This document shows, piece after piece, positions 24,910-35,801 of a DNA stretch of 64,000 nucleotides (position 1 is its first letter; every line of letters starts with the position of its first letter). A program made the translations under genes and the position numbers. This stretch comes from Homalodisca vitripennis (lineage: Eukaryota; Arthropoda; Insecta; Hemiptera; Cicadellidae): contig NC_060207.1 of assembly GCF_021130785.1 (NCBI RefSeq), positions 8,697,501 through 8,761,500 of the forward strand, read 5' to 3'. The notes under the pieces are model-generated. The model ran no database searches. It was not told the origin of the DNA and worked only from the letters and a program-made list of their open reading frames with translations.

Positions 24910-25847
24910 TTACTCATCACAGTCAATCAAGTCTTGTTCTCCTGACTCTGGAAGACTTGTCCAAAACCCCCGACGGTTGGATGGCATAAGGGGACACAGT
25001 TTTTCAATAATGTCTTTCTTTTTGGTTTTATTGAAACCCCGAAACTTTATTTATTTTTTCTGGCAATAGGAAACTTTTTGATATAACTTGGATTGAATAA
25101 AGTTCAACTCTTTTTGAAGGAGATTCTTCATATTTTCGTAGAGTACAAAAGCGTAGTTTTACCTCTGTCAGCAGTTACTTTCACAACATCTTTGAGATAT
25201 GGCACATTTTCTCGACACTTTTGTTTAGAAGAACAGTCTTTCCATTTATACAAGTCACTTTCACCAAGTTCTTTGATGTCTACCTTTCCTACATTAGCTT
25301 TTTCAACACATTTAACAAAGTCCTGGAAATCATAGACCTTTCCACTGTGTTTCATAGCTAACTCAACTTGATGGTGGAAGGAGTCAGCAGCCATAAACGT
25401 GTGGCCTGGTTCAAAGTAGAACACAATCAATTTTATCAACGGAAATCTCGGGGCAGTAATTTACAAGATAAACAAGGAAGGTGAACAGAGCCCAATTTTT
25501 GTTTTGTCCCGCACAATTGTCCAGCCAAATACAAATATGCTTGATATCCCTGAAATGATAGAAAAAGGAATAAAATGCATTTAAGATGTCTTCTTTTTTT
25601 CTTCCACTTATTGCCTCGTGCCATAAGACTGCTAGAGGCCTAGTTTTTTATTTGGTCCCAAGAGGTACAAAACTTTCATTGAATGCTACCATTCTTCTTG
25701 TAAAAACTACCTCCTTGAAGTTGTCCATCCTTGGCAGCATGATAACTTTTTGTAGATCAGCACAAAAAATATGAGGTATCATCAGAAGAATAACTAATGA
25801 TAACCAAAACACACGTTCATGACACATTAACTTGATAGGTTGTTGAG
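24910..25847 (-). pseudogene. DUF7869-like transposon protein, broken
   Basis: Reading leftwards on the minus strand, one frame from 25847 gives CADLQKVIMLPRM, FTRRMVAF, an in-frame TAA at 25648-25650, then LAVLWHEAISGRKKEDI and WLDNCAGQNKNWALFTFLV. A frameshift near 25440 leads to YFEPGHTFMAADSFHHQVE (frame 25439-25128). Further shifts near 25130 and 25060 lead to GFNKTKKKDIIEKLCPLMPS and a final stop at 24910. The DNxxGQNKN and GHT-MxxDSxHxxVE blocks are, from memory, typical of DUF7869 proteins of arthropods and cnidarians. The spaced Asp residues (CADLQK, WLDNC) suggest an RNase H-like DDE fold, which is inference. The N-terminal half is missing, so an internal deletion is likely. The gene is dead. 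Confidence 0.7.
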
Positions 25848-26234
25848 TTACTAAGTGAGAACAGCTGCAACAACAAAAACTCTAGCCTAGTCATGCTGCT
25901 ATGTTTGATGAAAGAAGGCCCTAATTCCAGGAAATCTCCTACTTAGTCTTATGAGAGAAGGCCCCAAGTTCCTTGATGCTCTCGGGTGGACTATTGAACC
26001 ATAAGTCTAAAGGCCCTAATTGCAACTGCCTATGCACTTAGGGTGGTTTTAAACATTTTAATTGTTACATAGGGCCATCTTATGTCAAAAATCACGACAT
26101 TTCGGAGTTAGGGCCCAATATAAATTGTAGTAATAGTGACCATGGAGTTGAATTTAGGGCCTTTTTATGTCATAAAAAGACGTATTTTTATCCCAGTAAA
26201 TCGAAAACAACAAAAAAAGTCAATTTAAAAGATT

Positions 26235-26267
26235 TTGGAGTTAGGGCCTTTTAACTTATGGGGGCAG
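26235..26267 (-). repeat. Right terminal inverted repeat of the 2.35-kb transposon
   Basis: Ends in GGGGGCAG at 26260-26267 and is followed by TATT. It contains GGAGTTAGGGCC at 26237-26248. Confidence 0.8.
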
Positions 26268-26271
26268 TATT

Positions 26272-26907
26272 ATATTCTTTATAAACTCTTATATGTTATG
26301 ATAAGAGATGAGTGTTTGGTTTTCATTCGATCCTGATGTTCTTGATCAACTACCAGCAGACATGTACATTGTACATGTGCGTCCCACCAACCCCCTCCCC
26401 CCTCACAACAAAATAACTAACTCCACATCTGTAACGATAAACTCGGTATTTACTGTCGGGTGAATAAAGTTTCATTAAGTTTATACAAGATGTGAATAGT
26501 AATAACATTAGAAAGTAAGCATTAATAAAGACAGGCAATTTTTATGCAAAAATTTAAAATTATAATACATGAAAAGATCGTACGTACTTTGAAGTGTCGC
26601 GAGCCAATGAGGTAATTCCTTTCGACAGGTTAAAACCAAAAACTCTGCATATTTAGAAAAAATATAGAAACAAGGATAGCCTTTTCAGGATGGTATTACA
26701 AAAATTCTTCTGTATCTTAGGTCATTCGATTATATGACAGTGTACAGATTTCTTCATGTAATAAATGAAAAGATCATAAAAGTCTTTTACTGGCTAATGA
26801 AATACTTTTTAGAGTCAAAAAAGGCATTGAATCGTTTTTATAAAGCTTGACTAGGACCAGAATAATGTTAAAACATTTTTATCCCTGAAAAACTGTATTG
26901 GTATTAC
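26272..26907. other. AT-rich spacer
   Basis: No feature recognised. A short C-run lies at 26390-26402. Confidence 0.5.
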
Positions 26908-27350
26908 AAGGAGTGCGCCCCATCAAGTGACACGTATCAGGCTTCGCCGAGGTTGCAAATTTAAAATCTGTAGTTTATTGCTTTGTTGAGAAGCCAGGTG
27001 AACAGACAGTCAAGCAGACAATCATGGTGACAGAAAAGAAACTTTTACATGTCCAAGGAGTGCGCCCCATCAAGTGACACGTATCAGGCTTCGCCGAGGT
27101 TGCAAATTTAAAATCTGTAGTTTATTTCTTTGTTGAGAATCCATGTGAACAGACAGTCAAGCAGACAATCATGGTGACAGAAAAGAAAACTTTTACATGT
27201 CCAAGGAGTGCGCCCCATCAAGTGACACGTATCAGGCTTCGCTGAGGTTGCAAATTTAAAATCTGTAGTTTATTTCTTTGTTGAGAAGCCAGGTGAACAG
27301 ACAGTCAAGCAGACAATCATGGTGACAGAAAAGAAACTTTTACATGTCCC
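26908..27350 (+). repeat. Tandem array, 3 copies of a 147-bp unit derived from R2
   Basis: AAGGAGTGCGCCCCATCAAG recurs at 26908, 27055 and 27203, giving 147-148 base spacing. The unit contains ATCAGGCTTCGCCGAGGTTG and AACAGACAGTCAAGCAGAC, which also occur in scattered form near 15.7, 32.1 and 39.1 kb. The three copies differ by a handful of bases, so a dispersed repeat was recently tripled in place. Confidence 0.92.
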
Positions 27351-28001
27351 TAGAAGACAAAGAGAAATTGTGTCAGCCTACTAAGTGGTAGGTCTTCAAT
27401 GGCGCTCGGCTAAATCATAAGAATCGTTCTTGACTATGAAAGGATATCTTGCGAATAGTTTGGCTAGATGTGTTAACTTATCGCAAGTTCAAATATCTTG
27501 TCTTGAATTGATAGAGATGTGCGGATTTTGATTTTAAATTTTAAAGATTTGAAATTATTCCGGACATTTTTGTCTTCCGTGTATTTAATGTGAAATCCCA
27601 ACAGTGTCAAAGCCGATATGAAATTTCAATACAATATTTTTTAGTGTAGTATCTATTACATTACCCCTGTCACTTGCAGAATTATAAGTTAAAACTTCCT
27701 TATACAGCATAGGAATCTATGGTAATCTTGAAAGCTGTATGTCGATCTGACATTACGAAGGAATGTATTTGACTATGATCACTTGGATACATATATTTTT
27801 AGACTAAATTTCACTTTGTTTACGTCAAAAAGATATTGATTCTGAAGGAAAATAAAACGAACTGTAAGATAGGGAATGAACGAACGTGAGAAATTAAAGG
27901 TAGACAAAATACATTGGATCCGTGATGTGATACAAATAAAAACATGAAAGAGAGACCAACTAAGTAAGAATAGAGGCATGTTAGGATTAATGCAGACTCA
28001 C
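27351..28001. other. Spacer, possible intron of the minus-strand exon
   Basis: AT-rich and without recognised features. If the exon candidate at 28002-28111 is real, this would be the start of its first intron. Confidence 0.4.
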
Positions 28002-28111
28002 CGAGGTGGTTGACGGCAAGAAGGGTTGACGTCGCATCCTTCGCAAGGCTCCCGTGGGCTGGACTCGTGTCCTTGGGTAATGGGGCATTTGGTGACGCCC
28101 TCAACAGTCAT
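28002..28111 (-). CDS. Candidate first coding exon, product unknown
   Basis: A GC- and CpG-richer island in AT-rich surroundings. An ATG at 28109-28111 opens 36 codons that begin MTVEGVTKCPITQG and close CRQPPR, rich in Cys and Pro. The frame runs without a stop to a consensus donor (CTCG before GTGAGTC, intron starting at 28001). A TATA box and an E-box lie upstream in the expected order. No signal peptide is apparent. I do not recognise the protein and found no second exon within the window, so the intron would have to be long. A plus-strand frame (28010-28216) overlaps it, but lacks a matching splice or promoter context. Confidence 0.4.
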
Positions 28112-28149
28112 TGTCCTCGGGGGGAGAGGGAGGGGCGAGGAAAAGTGGT

Positions 28150-28330
28150 AGAAATGAATGCGTCTGTCAAACGAAGCTCCTACAAATCTAACGGGTTTTA
28201 TAAAGGAGCAAACTGAGACAACGGCCGATCAGAGGTACCGTTCATGATCTTACATTCTGGGAGGCTCGTACCCTCTGCTTGGCCGGCCAGTATACCTGGC
28301 TGTGTCACGTGACTTCATGTAATGTTAAGC
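28150..28330 (-). promoter_or_regulatory. Candidate core promoter of the minus-strand exon
   Basis: On the minus strand, TTTATAAAACCC (28196-28204) is a good TATA element. The start site would fall near 28165-28175, giving a 5' UTR of about 60 bases before the ATG at 28111. A GTCACGTGAC E-box palindrome lies upstream at about 28304-28313. The region is GC-richer than its surroundings. Confidence 0.4.
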
Positions 28331-28339
28331 GGTCAATGG

Positions 28340-28711
28340 GAAGAATAACCTAATTTACCGTCTATGTCCATAGTGCAACTCTACCCAACTTATCAATGCA
28401 AACTGAACTATTTTAAATAATAAAATTTAATTTTACTCTAATAATTATAATTAGAATTACAAATATTATTATACTGGGGAAAGAATTTAAAGTCAATTAT
28501 GCATTAAATTAACTACACTTAAGTATTAGTTAAGGGTAGTTACCATGTCAATGAAATTGAAATTGTAGTTAATTTAAACAGTAAATAGAAAAAGCTGCCC
28601 AAATCAATACATAAAATCTGTTTCAATCAGTAATATGAACATTTCCTCATATCACAACTAATACTATTAATTAAATGGATAATGATTTCGTAACATTATA
28701 GTTCCATTTGG
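28340..28711. other. AT-rich spacer
   Basis: Nothing recognised. Confidence 0.5.
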
Positions 28712-31052
28712 ATTGGTAACCGAGTCAGGCTTAAATGCAATATTGAGGTCGGTCGATACGAACTATTGTTCACACATGAAGCTGCATCGGCGGTGGTGCA
28801 AAAACTATGAGATGCACAGTTAGTGCCGTATTCGGCTTGGTAACCAAATCAAGCTGTAATGCAATATTGAGGTCGGTCGATACGAACTATTGTTACACGT
28901 GAAGCTGCATCGGCGGTGGTGCAAAAACAATGAGATGCACAGTTAGTGCCGCATTCGGCATGGTAACCAAGTCAGGCTGTAATGCAATGTTGAGGTCGGT
29001 CGATACGAACTATTGTTACACGTGAAGCTGCATCGGCGGTGGTGCAAAAACAATGAGATGCACAGATAGTGCCGCATTCGGCATGATAACCAAATCAGGC
29101 TGTAATGCAATATTGAGGTCGGTCGATACGAACTATTGTTACACGTGAAGCTGCATCAGCGGTGGTGCATAAACAATGAGATGCACAGATAGTGCCGCAT
29201 TCGGCATGGTAATCAAGTCAGGCTGTAATGCAATGTTGAGATCGGTCGATATGAACTATTGTTACACGTGAAGCTGCATCGGCGGTGGTGCAAAAACAAT
29301 GAGATGCACAGGTAGTGCCGCATTCGACATGGTAACCAAGTCAGGCTGTAATGCAATATTGAGGTCGGTCGATACGAACTATTGTTACACATGAAGCTGC
29401 ATCGGCGGTGGTGCAAAAACAATGAGATGCACAGTTAGTGCCGCATTCGGCATGGTAACCAAGTCAGGCTGTAATGCAATGTTGAGGTCGGTCGATACGA
29501 ACTATTGTTACACGTGAAGCTGCATCGGCGGTGGTGCAAAAACAATGAGATGCACAGATAGTGCCGCATTCGGCATGGTAACCAAGTCAGGCTGTAATGC
29601 AATATTGAGGTCGGTCGATACGAACTATTGTTACACGTGAGCTGCATCGGCGGTGGTGCAAAAACAATGAGATGCACAGATAGTGCCGCATTCGGCATGG
29701 TAACCAAGTCAGGCTGTAATGCAATATTGAGGTCGGTCGATACGAACTATTGTTACACGTGAGCTGCATCGGCGGTGGTGCAAAAACAATGAGATGCACA
29801 GATAGTGCCGCATTCGGCATGTTAACCAAGTCAGGCTGTAATGCAATATTGAGGTCGGTCGATACGAACTATTGTTACACGTGAAGCTGCATCGGCGGTG
29901 GTGCAAAAACAATGAGATGCACAGATAGTGCCGCATTCGGCATGGTAACCAAGTCAGGCTGTAATGCAATATTGAGGTCGGTCGATACGAACTATTGTTA
30001 CACGTGAAGCTGCATCGGCGGTGGTGCAAAAACAATGAGATGCACAGATAGTGCCGCATTCGGCATGGTAACCAAGTCAGGCTGTAATGCAATATTGAGG
30101 TCGGTCGATACGAACTATTGTTACACGTGAAGCTGCATCGGCGGTGGTGCAAAAACAATGAGATGCACAGTTAGTGCCGCATTCGGCATGGTAACCAAGT
30201 CAGGCTGTAATGCAATGTTGAGGTCGGTCGATACGAACTATTGTTACACGTGAAGCTGCATCAGCGGTGGTGCATAAACAATGAGATGCACAGATAGTGC
30301 CGCATTCGGCATGGTAATCAAGTCAGGCTGTAATGCAATGTTGAGATCGGTCGATATGAACTATTGTTACACGTGAAGCTGCATCGGCGGTGGTGCAAAA
30401 CAATAAGATGCACAGGTAGTGCCGCATTCGGCTTGGTAACCAAGTCAGGCTTTAATGAAAAATTGAGGTCGGTCGATACGAACTATTGTTACACGTGAAG
30501 CTGCATCGGCGGTGGTTCAAAAACAATGAGATGCACAGTTAGTGCCGCATTCGGCATGGTAACCAAGTCAGGCTGTAATGCAATGTTGAGGTCGGTCGAT
30601 ACGAACTATTGTTACACGTGAAGCTGCATCGGCGGTGGTGCAAAAACAATGAGATGCACAGATAGTGCCGCATTCGGCATGATAACCAAATCAGGCTGTA
30701 ATGCAATATTGAGGTCGGTCGATACGAACTATTGTTACACGTGAAGCTGCATCAGCGGTGGTGCATAAACTATAAGATGCACATTTAGTGCCGCATTCGG
30801 CTTGGTAACCAAGTCAGGCTTTAATGCAATATTGAGGTCGGTCGATACGAACTATTGTTACACGTGAAGCTGCATTAGCGGTGGTGCAAAAACAATGAGA
30901 TGCACAGATAGTGCCGCATTCGGCTTGGTAACCAAGTCAGGCTTTAATGCAATATTGAGGTCGGTCGATACGAACTATTGTTACACGTGAAGCTGCATTA
31001 GCGGTGGTGCAAAAACAATGAGATGCACAGTTAGTGCCGCATTCGGCTCGGT
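28712..31052 (+). repeat. Tandem array, about 19 copies of a 123-bp unit
   Basis: GAGGTCGGTCGATACGAACT recurs every 123 bases, at about 28745, 28869, 28992, 29115 and on to about 30958. Each unit has GAAGCTGCATCGGCGGTGGT and a small palindrome, TGCCGCATTCGGCA. The first and last units are the most diverged. Since 123 is a multiple of 3, long repetitive minus-strand frames arise (for example 29709-30158). Single-base deletions in adjacent copies near 29640 and 29761 (GTGAGCTGC for GTGAAGCTGC) break the frame, which argues against coding. Shared variants show that blocks of several units were copied together. Confidence 0.95.
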
Positions 31053-32094
31053 TCGAGAAAAAACTTTAGTCTGTCACCATATTGTATTAAAAACCTCGTC
31101 CTTAGCTAGAATCAGAGGGTTTTATAAGCTAGTCTGAATTAAATATTGTCAGCAGTGGTTCTCTTGCAATGTGGCTGCTCCATAAAATTATTCAATCTCA
31201 AATGTCCAAAATGTACTTTTAGATCAGTTACTAATCATCTAGAATAGATTTTAATATTATAAAACAATATGGATTTCCATATAGACGCTTCAGTTTGTTT
31301 TTAGAATAAACTCAAAATTGGTAAAAGATCTAGTTTTGAGGCCAGGTAGAGCAAGTACACGTGAGTAAATCTTGATTCAAATCATAACACTATTAGCATT
31401 TATAGATATTACACGAATATAAATAATGAAATGAAATGACGTGTATTTGATGTCCAATCTCATGTCAGTTTGGTTATTTTAGAACACATTTAGAGTTTTA
31501 TTAATATAAACGCTTCTTTTCTTGTGAATATAATTTATAAATATTTACGGAATGATACTAAAATGAATACCTTGACATTTATAAATATAAAACGTATATT
31601 CTTTTAAAGCCAGAACTTTGGAAATATAAAGAAGATGATAATATATTGCAGTTTATCATTATTACGCACTAAATTTGTTGTTAAGTGTGCCACAATATTG
31701 GCCCAAAATCAAATAAGAACTACAGGTATGCCAGTTTACGACTATTTTTAAATGAATCATTAAATAAAACGTGCTCTCTTAATGAATTCGAAAATATTTA
31801 TTTTTAAAGTAACGTTCATAACAGTTTAATAAAGGTTTACAGTAAAAAATATATTTTAGAATGTATATAAATTAAGTAAAAAATATACAATAAAGTAGGA
31901 AAAATTAATTTCTGTCTATCTTTTTGTCCGCTCGATATTTATAGAATTGACTTATAGACTTAAATGTTTCATGAAGGTTTATGTATACGTACGTAAAATC
32001 TAGACCGAGGGTGGTGCATGTCAACCTAATGCGATCTGATTGAACGTCAGAGAAACTTTTTACATTGGTCTTATGACAAAAACTGTAAAATAAG
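31053..32094. other. AT-rich spacer
   Basis: No gene or element recognised. Confidence 0.5.
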
Positions 32095-32420
32095 TATGTC
32101 TTTTGGCAAGCAGAGGTTGAGTCGTGCCTATTTCTAGTCTACAGCTCACACAATTCTTTGGATGTTTGAAAAATCTAAGATTATGCAGAACATAAATTTA
32201 CAGCCCGTCGTTTGACAAGAGATAAATAGTGGCAGCCTACTGACAGACTTCATGGTGTAACATTCATCATTATCGAACTCAGGTGTGGCCCGTAGAAATG
32301 AACCTTCATGCAGAATGTACATTCTCTAGGTCAGTTTGTTGGACTTATTGTTCGGACAGACAGACAGACAGGCCGGAAGAAATAAATTATTCCATTCCCT
32401 CGAGCCTTTGTTAACACTCT
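32095..32420 (+). repeat. Dispersed repeat, R2 followed by R1
   Basis: R2-like words (GGCAAGCAGAGGTTGAGTCG, CTACAGCTCAC) lie at 32106-32155. R1-like words follow at 32265-32410: TTATCGAACTCAGG, TAGAAATGAACCTTCATGCA, AGGTCAGTTTG, a GACA run, and TTCCATTCCCTCGAGCC. This copy suggests that R1 and R2 belong to one longer element. Confidence 0.55.
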
Positions 32421-33388
32421 GATAATTAAAAACAGTTGCAAACTGACCTTCACCCTTAGTAAAACTCTTCTAGCGTATACCTTGTACTAGAGAGCTTCTT
32501 GCATTGTCGAATAGTACTAACAGACAATGTTTGGAAGTGTGCAGCACAAATTGTGTAAACACAACATTACAGTCGGAGGTCAGCGGTTGGCAGCCAGCGT
32601 TGGCAGCCACATTGTCGGTGGTCGGCGCTCACAACATTGGCAGCTGGTGTGTATCACGGTGGTGATAGCAGGCTGCCCTGCACCCTACAGCCATCTTGTC
32701 GTCCATAAATAATGTGTCACAATATATAAACCTGTTTTATCTCAATACAAGCCGTATTTTAGGGACTGAAACAAAGATGATGATTATCAGCTGCGGTATA
32801 AATGTTTCAGTATACTTGAATGGAAGGCGTTATAAGACGTATTAAACAGAGTGACGTATTAAGCATTTTTTAAATCTCTAGATCTTTTTATTTCCAGTAT
32901 ATTCTCACGAAATCTTGATAATGGTTTACAACCACGCTAGGAGAACATTTACATTCAGCGTCCTTAGCACGAAACTGTGTCACGTAGTTTTAATCCAAGT
33001 TCGGCAAAGGGGACGTTGAAAGTTTAAATTTGCCATAAATATTTCAATTACTGTAACCTAACTTACCAGAACCACCCTCGTTATAAACTTATATTGATCA
33101 ATTTAACAGGTGGCGACAGTATAAACATTGTTACGCAAAAGTTCACAAAATAAAATGTCAGAATACGCAATTGTTTCTTTTATCGGCACTAAAATAAGCA
33201 CATTCAACCAAAAAGTATAATAACCTTTTTTATGGTCGGAAGTTAATTCATTTAACAACACGCGTTGTTATGATCTAGTGTACTGCACGCAAAGCAATTT
33301 TCATACGGTTCATATTTGCCATATCAGTACTAATGAATTTTATATAGAAATAATCACATAGTTTGAAACATTTTCGGTTCTGGGTTGG
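32421..33388. other. Spacer with a GC-rich patch
   Basis: At 32527-32709 a GC-rich patch carries a 61-codon plus-strand frame (starting MFGSVQHKLCKH) with three TTGGCAG words and no known motif. I would not call it a gene. The rest is AT-rich. Confidence 0.4.
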
Positions 33389-33391
33389 TTT

Positions 33392-34347
33392 AATTTAATT
33401 TAATTTAATTTATTTATTTCAACGGTCAACACCAATTTACATTCAACATACCCACTTATATCGTTACATTTCATTCCAAGTGGCAGAAGAAAAATGGAAT
33501 ACATTTAAGTATTAACAGTGAGTGCAAACACATCCTAAATTAAACAATATCTTTGTAACAAATTATAAACTAAATAATGATAATTACAACAATAAAAATC
33601 TATGCTAATGATAACAAGAAACGAGAATAAATAAATTAGTTGTAACAGGAACAATCAACAATGTATAATAAAATAACAACGTAACAGTGGCAAGAGCTAT
33701 AAAAAAGTAATAACAGCAAGAAAAAAAGGTGTAGTAACAACAGAATGGTCATGAATGACTGTACAGATGTATGTGCTTGTGAGGTTTAAGTGTGGCTAAG
33801 TATAACATTAGTCAAGATGACAATCTTGAAAGATGCAAGGGATACCCCGAAGACCTCAGTCCGGGTTGCAGCCTCACTTCCGAACCTTAGGAGCCTTGAC
33901 ATGCCACCGCAGTATGCATAATAAGTTGGCTCATATCTCCTGCGGAAGATGGTCATTGAGCGATTGCCACGAGGAACCACCAGCGCGATGTTGTTCAGGA
34001 TATCGGGACAATCCAGCAGGCCGTTTACCAACTTGAAGAGCACAGTTAGATCTGTACATTGACGCCGAAGTTGCAGAGGGTGAAGTTTAAACTGAAGCTT
34101 AACAGCAGCTACAGGGGTACCGAGAAAGGTAAAACCCAGTCTTGTTTCCAGCATTCTCACAACATCGGACTTGCACCTTTTTAAGAATTTCGACATGTCC
34201 AAGGTGGTAAGGATACCAGATGACGGTAAGGATACCAGCACTGGACGAACGAGGGATGTACAGGTATACAAAATTATCAGGGACTGAGGAGAATTAAATT
34301 CTCTTGAAGACCTCATGACTAACCCCAGGAGAGAATTAGCTCTTGCA
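33392..34347 (-). mobile_element. 5'-truncated LINE (non-LTR retrotransposon) insertion
   Basis: The minus strand encodes the C-terminal part of a reverse-transcriptase ORF, then about 370 bases of 3' UTR and a repeated TTAAA-type tail (33389-33420 on the plus strand). GGGTTGGTTT lies just outside both ends (33382-33391 and 34348-34357), a good 10-bp target duplication that fixes the 5' truncation at 34347. 5' truncation, a simple-repeat tail and a target duplication together are the hallmark of target-primed reverse transcription. The clade is not certain: the C-terminal pattern is of the CR1/Jockey type. Confidence 0.85.
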
Positions 34348-34367
34348 GGGTTGGTTTCACAGTCCAA
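33786..34367 (-). pseudogene. LINE ORF2 C-terminal fragment, frameshifted
   Basis: A 193-codon open frame. The first eight or so codons, including the ATG, come from flanking DNA and the target duplication; element sequence starts at about ARANSLLGLV. LLGLVMRSSREF, LYTCTSLVRPVL and QLRRQCTDLTVLFKLVNGL match the usual C-terminal region of CR1/Jockey-type reverse transcriptases, downstream of the catalytic domain. Between about 34230 and 34110 the family-like reading (VIWYPYHLGHVEILKKVQ) is in another frame, so two compensating frameshifts keep the frame open while scrambling about 40 residues. There is no catalytic YADD box in this fragment, and it is not functional. Confidence 0.8.
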
Positions 34368-34769
34368 ACCTGTTTATTTAAAAATATACAAAATCTAGTT
34401 AATCTGCTTATAACGGTATGCGTAATAATTAAGGCTTATATATCCACTCCTCAATTCAAACATAGAAAATTAACAAAGTATATATTTTCTGCACTGACAG
34501 GGATAGCACTGGAGTTTACAGGTACTAGCGGTTCCAGATTTATTTCCTCACTTAAAATAGTGATGGTCACTAAAAGATATACTCCTCATATCTGCAAATA
34601 CTTAGTGCCTAGTGTCATAGAAGCACATACGTAGGGCTCCATAGAGAATACAATATAAGAATATATGTTATTTCTTTGAGTAGTATTTAAAACTTTATTG
34701 GAATTTTTGGTGTGGAGAGGAAGTGGCACTCTGAAATAAGTATTCATGTTGTTCCCTAGTGCACTCTTT
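34358..34769. other. AT-rich spacer
   Basis: Nothing recognised. Confidence 0.5.
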
Positions 34770-35040
34770 GAGATAACATAAATGTCACTGCAATATTTTT
34801 CAATATTTTATGAGAGATCTCTGTCGTTTTTAATTGTGAACAGAGATGGATGGAGCCTTGTAATCTGCAGGCTAAATCGTAACAAAGAGACCGCTATGAG
34901 ATAACATGAATGTCGAGTCACTGTAATCATTTTTCAATATTTTATGAGATCTCTGTCGTTTCTAATTGTGAACAGAGATGGATGGAGCCTTGTAATCTGC
35001 AGGCTAAATCGCGAAAAAGAGACCGCTATGAGATCAAATG
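34770..35040 (+). repeat. Tandem duplication, 2 copies plus a stub of a 128-132 bp unit
   Basis: GAGATAACATAAATGTC at 34770 and GAGATAACATGAATGTC at 34898 start two near-identical units that share GTGAACAGAGATGGATGGAG and TGCAGGCTAAATCG. A third start (GAGATCAAATGAACC) follows at 35030 and breaks off. It is a recent local duplication of unknown origin. Confidence 0.9.
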
Positions 35041-35801
35041 AACCGTTGCAAAAGGTGACGCCATTCAGCTTTCTGTACTTTATGAGATTTCAGTGATAGT
35101 GATACCCATTGAAAGACCAGCTAAACCGTGTTGTACAGTCGGAGAAGAAAAACGTTTCTGTATAGAATTGTGTGAAAGTAAAAAAAGTTAGTAACCATTT
35201 AATGTCAGAGTTTATTAATAATAAATGGATGTTTTCGAATATTGTAATAAATATAGCCATTTTGCCACTCATATATACTAAAATTGTATACTGCAATATA
35301 GATCAGAAATATTATATCTCACGTTTCAACATTTCAAATCAGTAGGTTTGTTCTGCTTTAAATTCCCGTTACTTAATTTTGGAGACAGATTTTATAGAAA
35401 TCTGCTTATTGCAATTACTCTTATGACGAAATTCCTGGAATCGTTATGTACATTATTCATTCATAATCCCAAGATTCCAAAATCACTTACAATTTTATGC
35501 AATATAATTCAAAATTGCGAACACATTAAATGTGTAGTTTTTAAGTTCAGTTATTATAAGTTTTAATATTTTTCAAGGTTTCAAGAACTGATAATGACTA
35601 TTATTCGATATTTTATTGAGTAATATATCAGAAAGACGAATATAAACATTTCTAATAATGTAAAATTTCGCCCAGAACGTGCTAACCCTCCAAGATTCTG
35701 AATAATTGGGAAGTGAAACTAAGAAAGCCCACGTGAAATATGCCTAAAATTCGACCCACAGAACATACAACTGCCCACTTTACCTTCTTTCTATAAAACA
35801 G
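35041..35801. other. AT-rich spacer
   Basis: No feature recognised. Confidence 0.5.

Larger units (their letters stand above)
23920..26267 (-). mobile_element. DNA transposon with TIRs and a DUF7869-like pseudogene
   Basis: The left end begins CTGCCCCCATAAGAATAAAA and continues GCCCTAACTCC. The right end, read inward, begins CTGCCCCCATAAGTTAAAAG and continues GCCCTAACTCC. TATT lies immediately outside both ends (23916-23919 and 26268-26271), giving a 4-bp target duplication and an element of 2,348 bases. Variants of the word GGAGTTAGGGC and its complement occur about ten times in the terminal 350 bases on each side, in the manner of transposase binding sites. The only coding remnant is the minus-strand pseudogene at 24910-25847. 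The ends do not match the termini of a superfamily I can name. Confidence 0.8.

Noticed and set aside
29709..30158. 149-codon minus-strand frame in the 123-bp array
   Set aside because: It is a product of a unit length divisible by three. Neighbouring units carry single-base deletions and stops, and the translation is the same 41 residues repeated.
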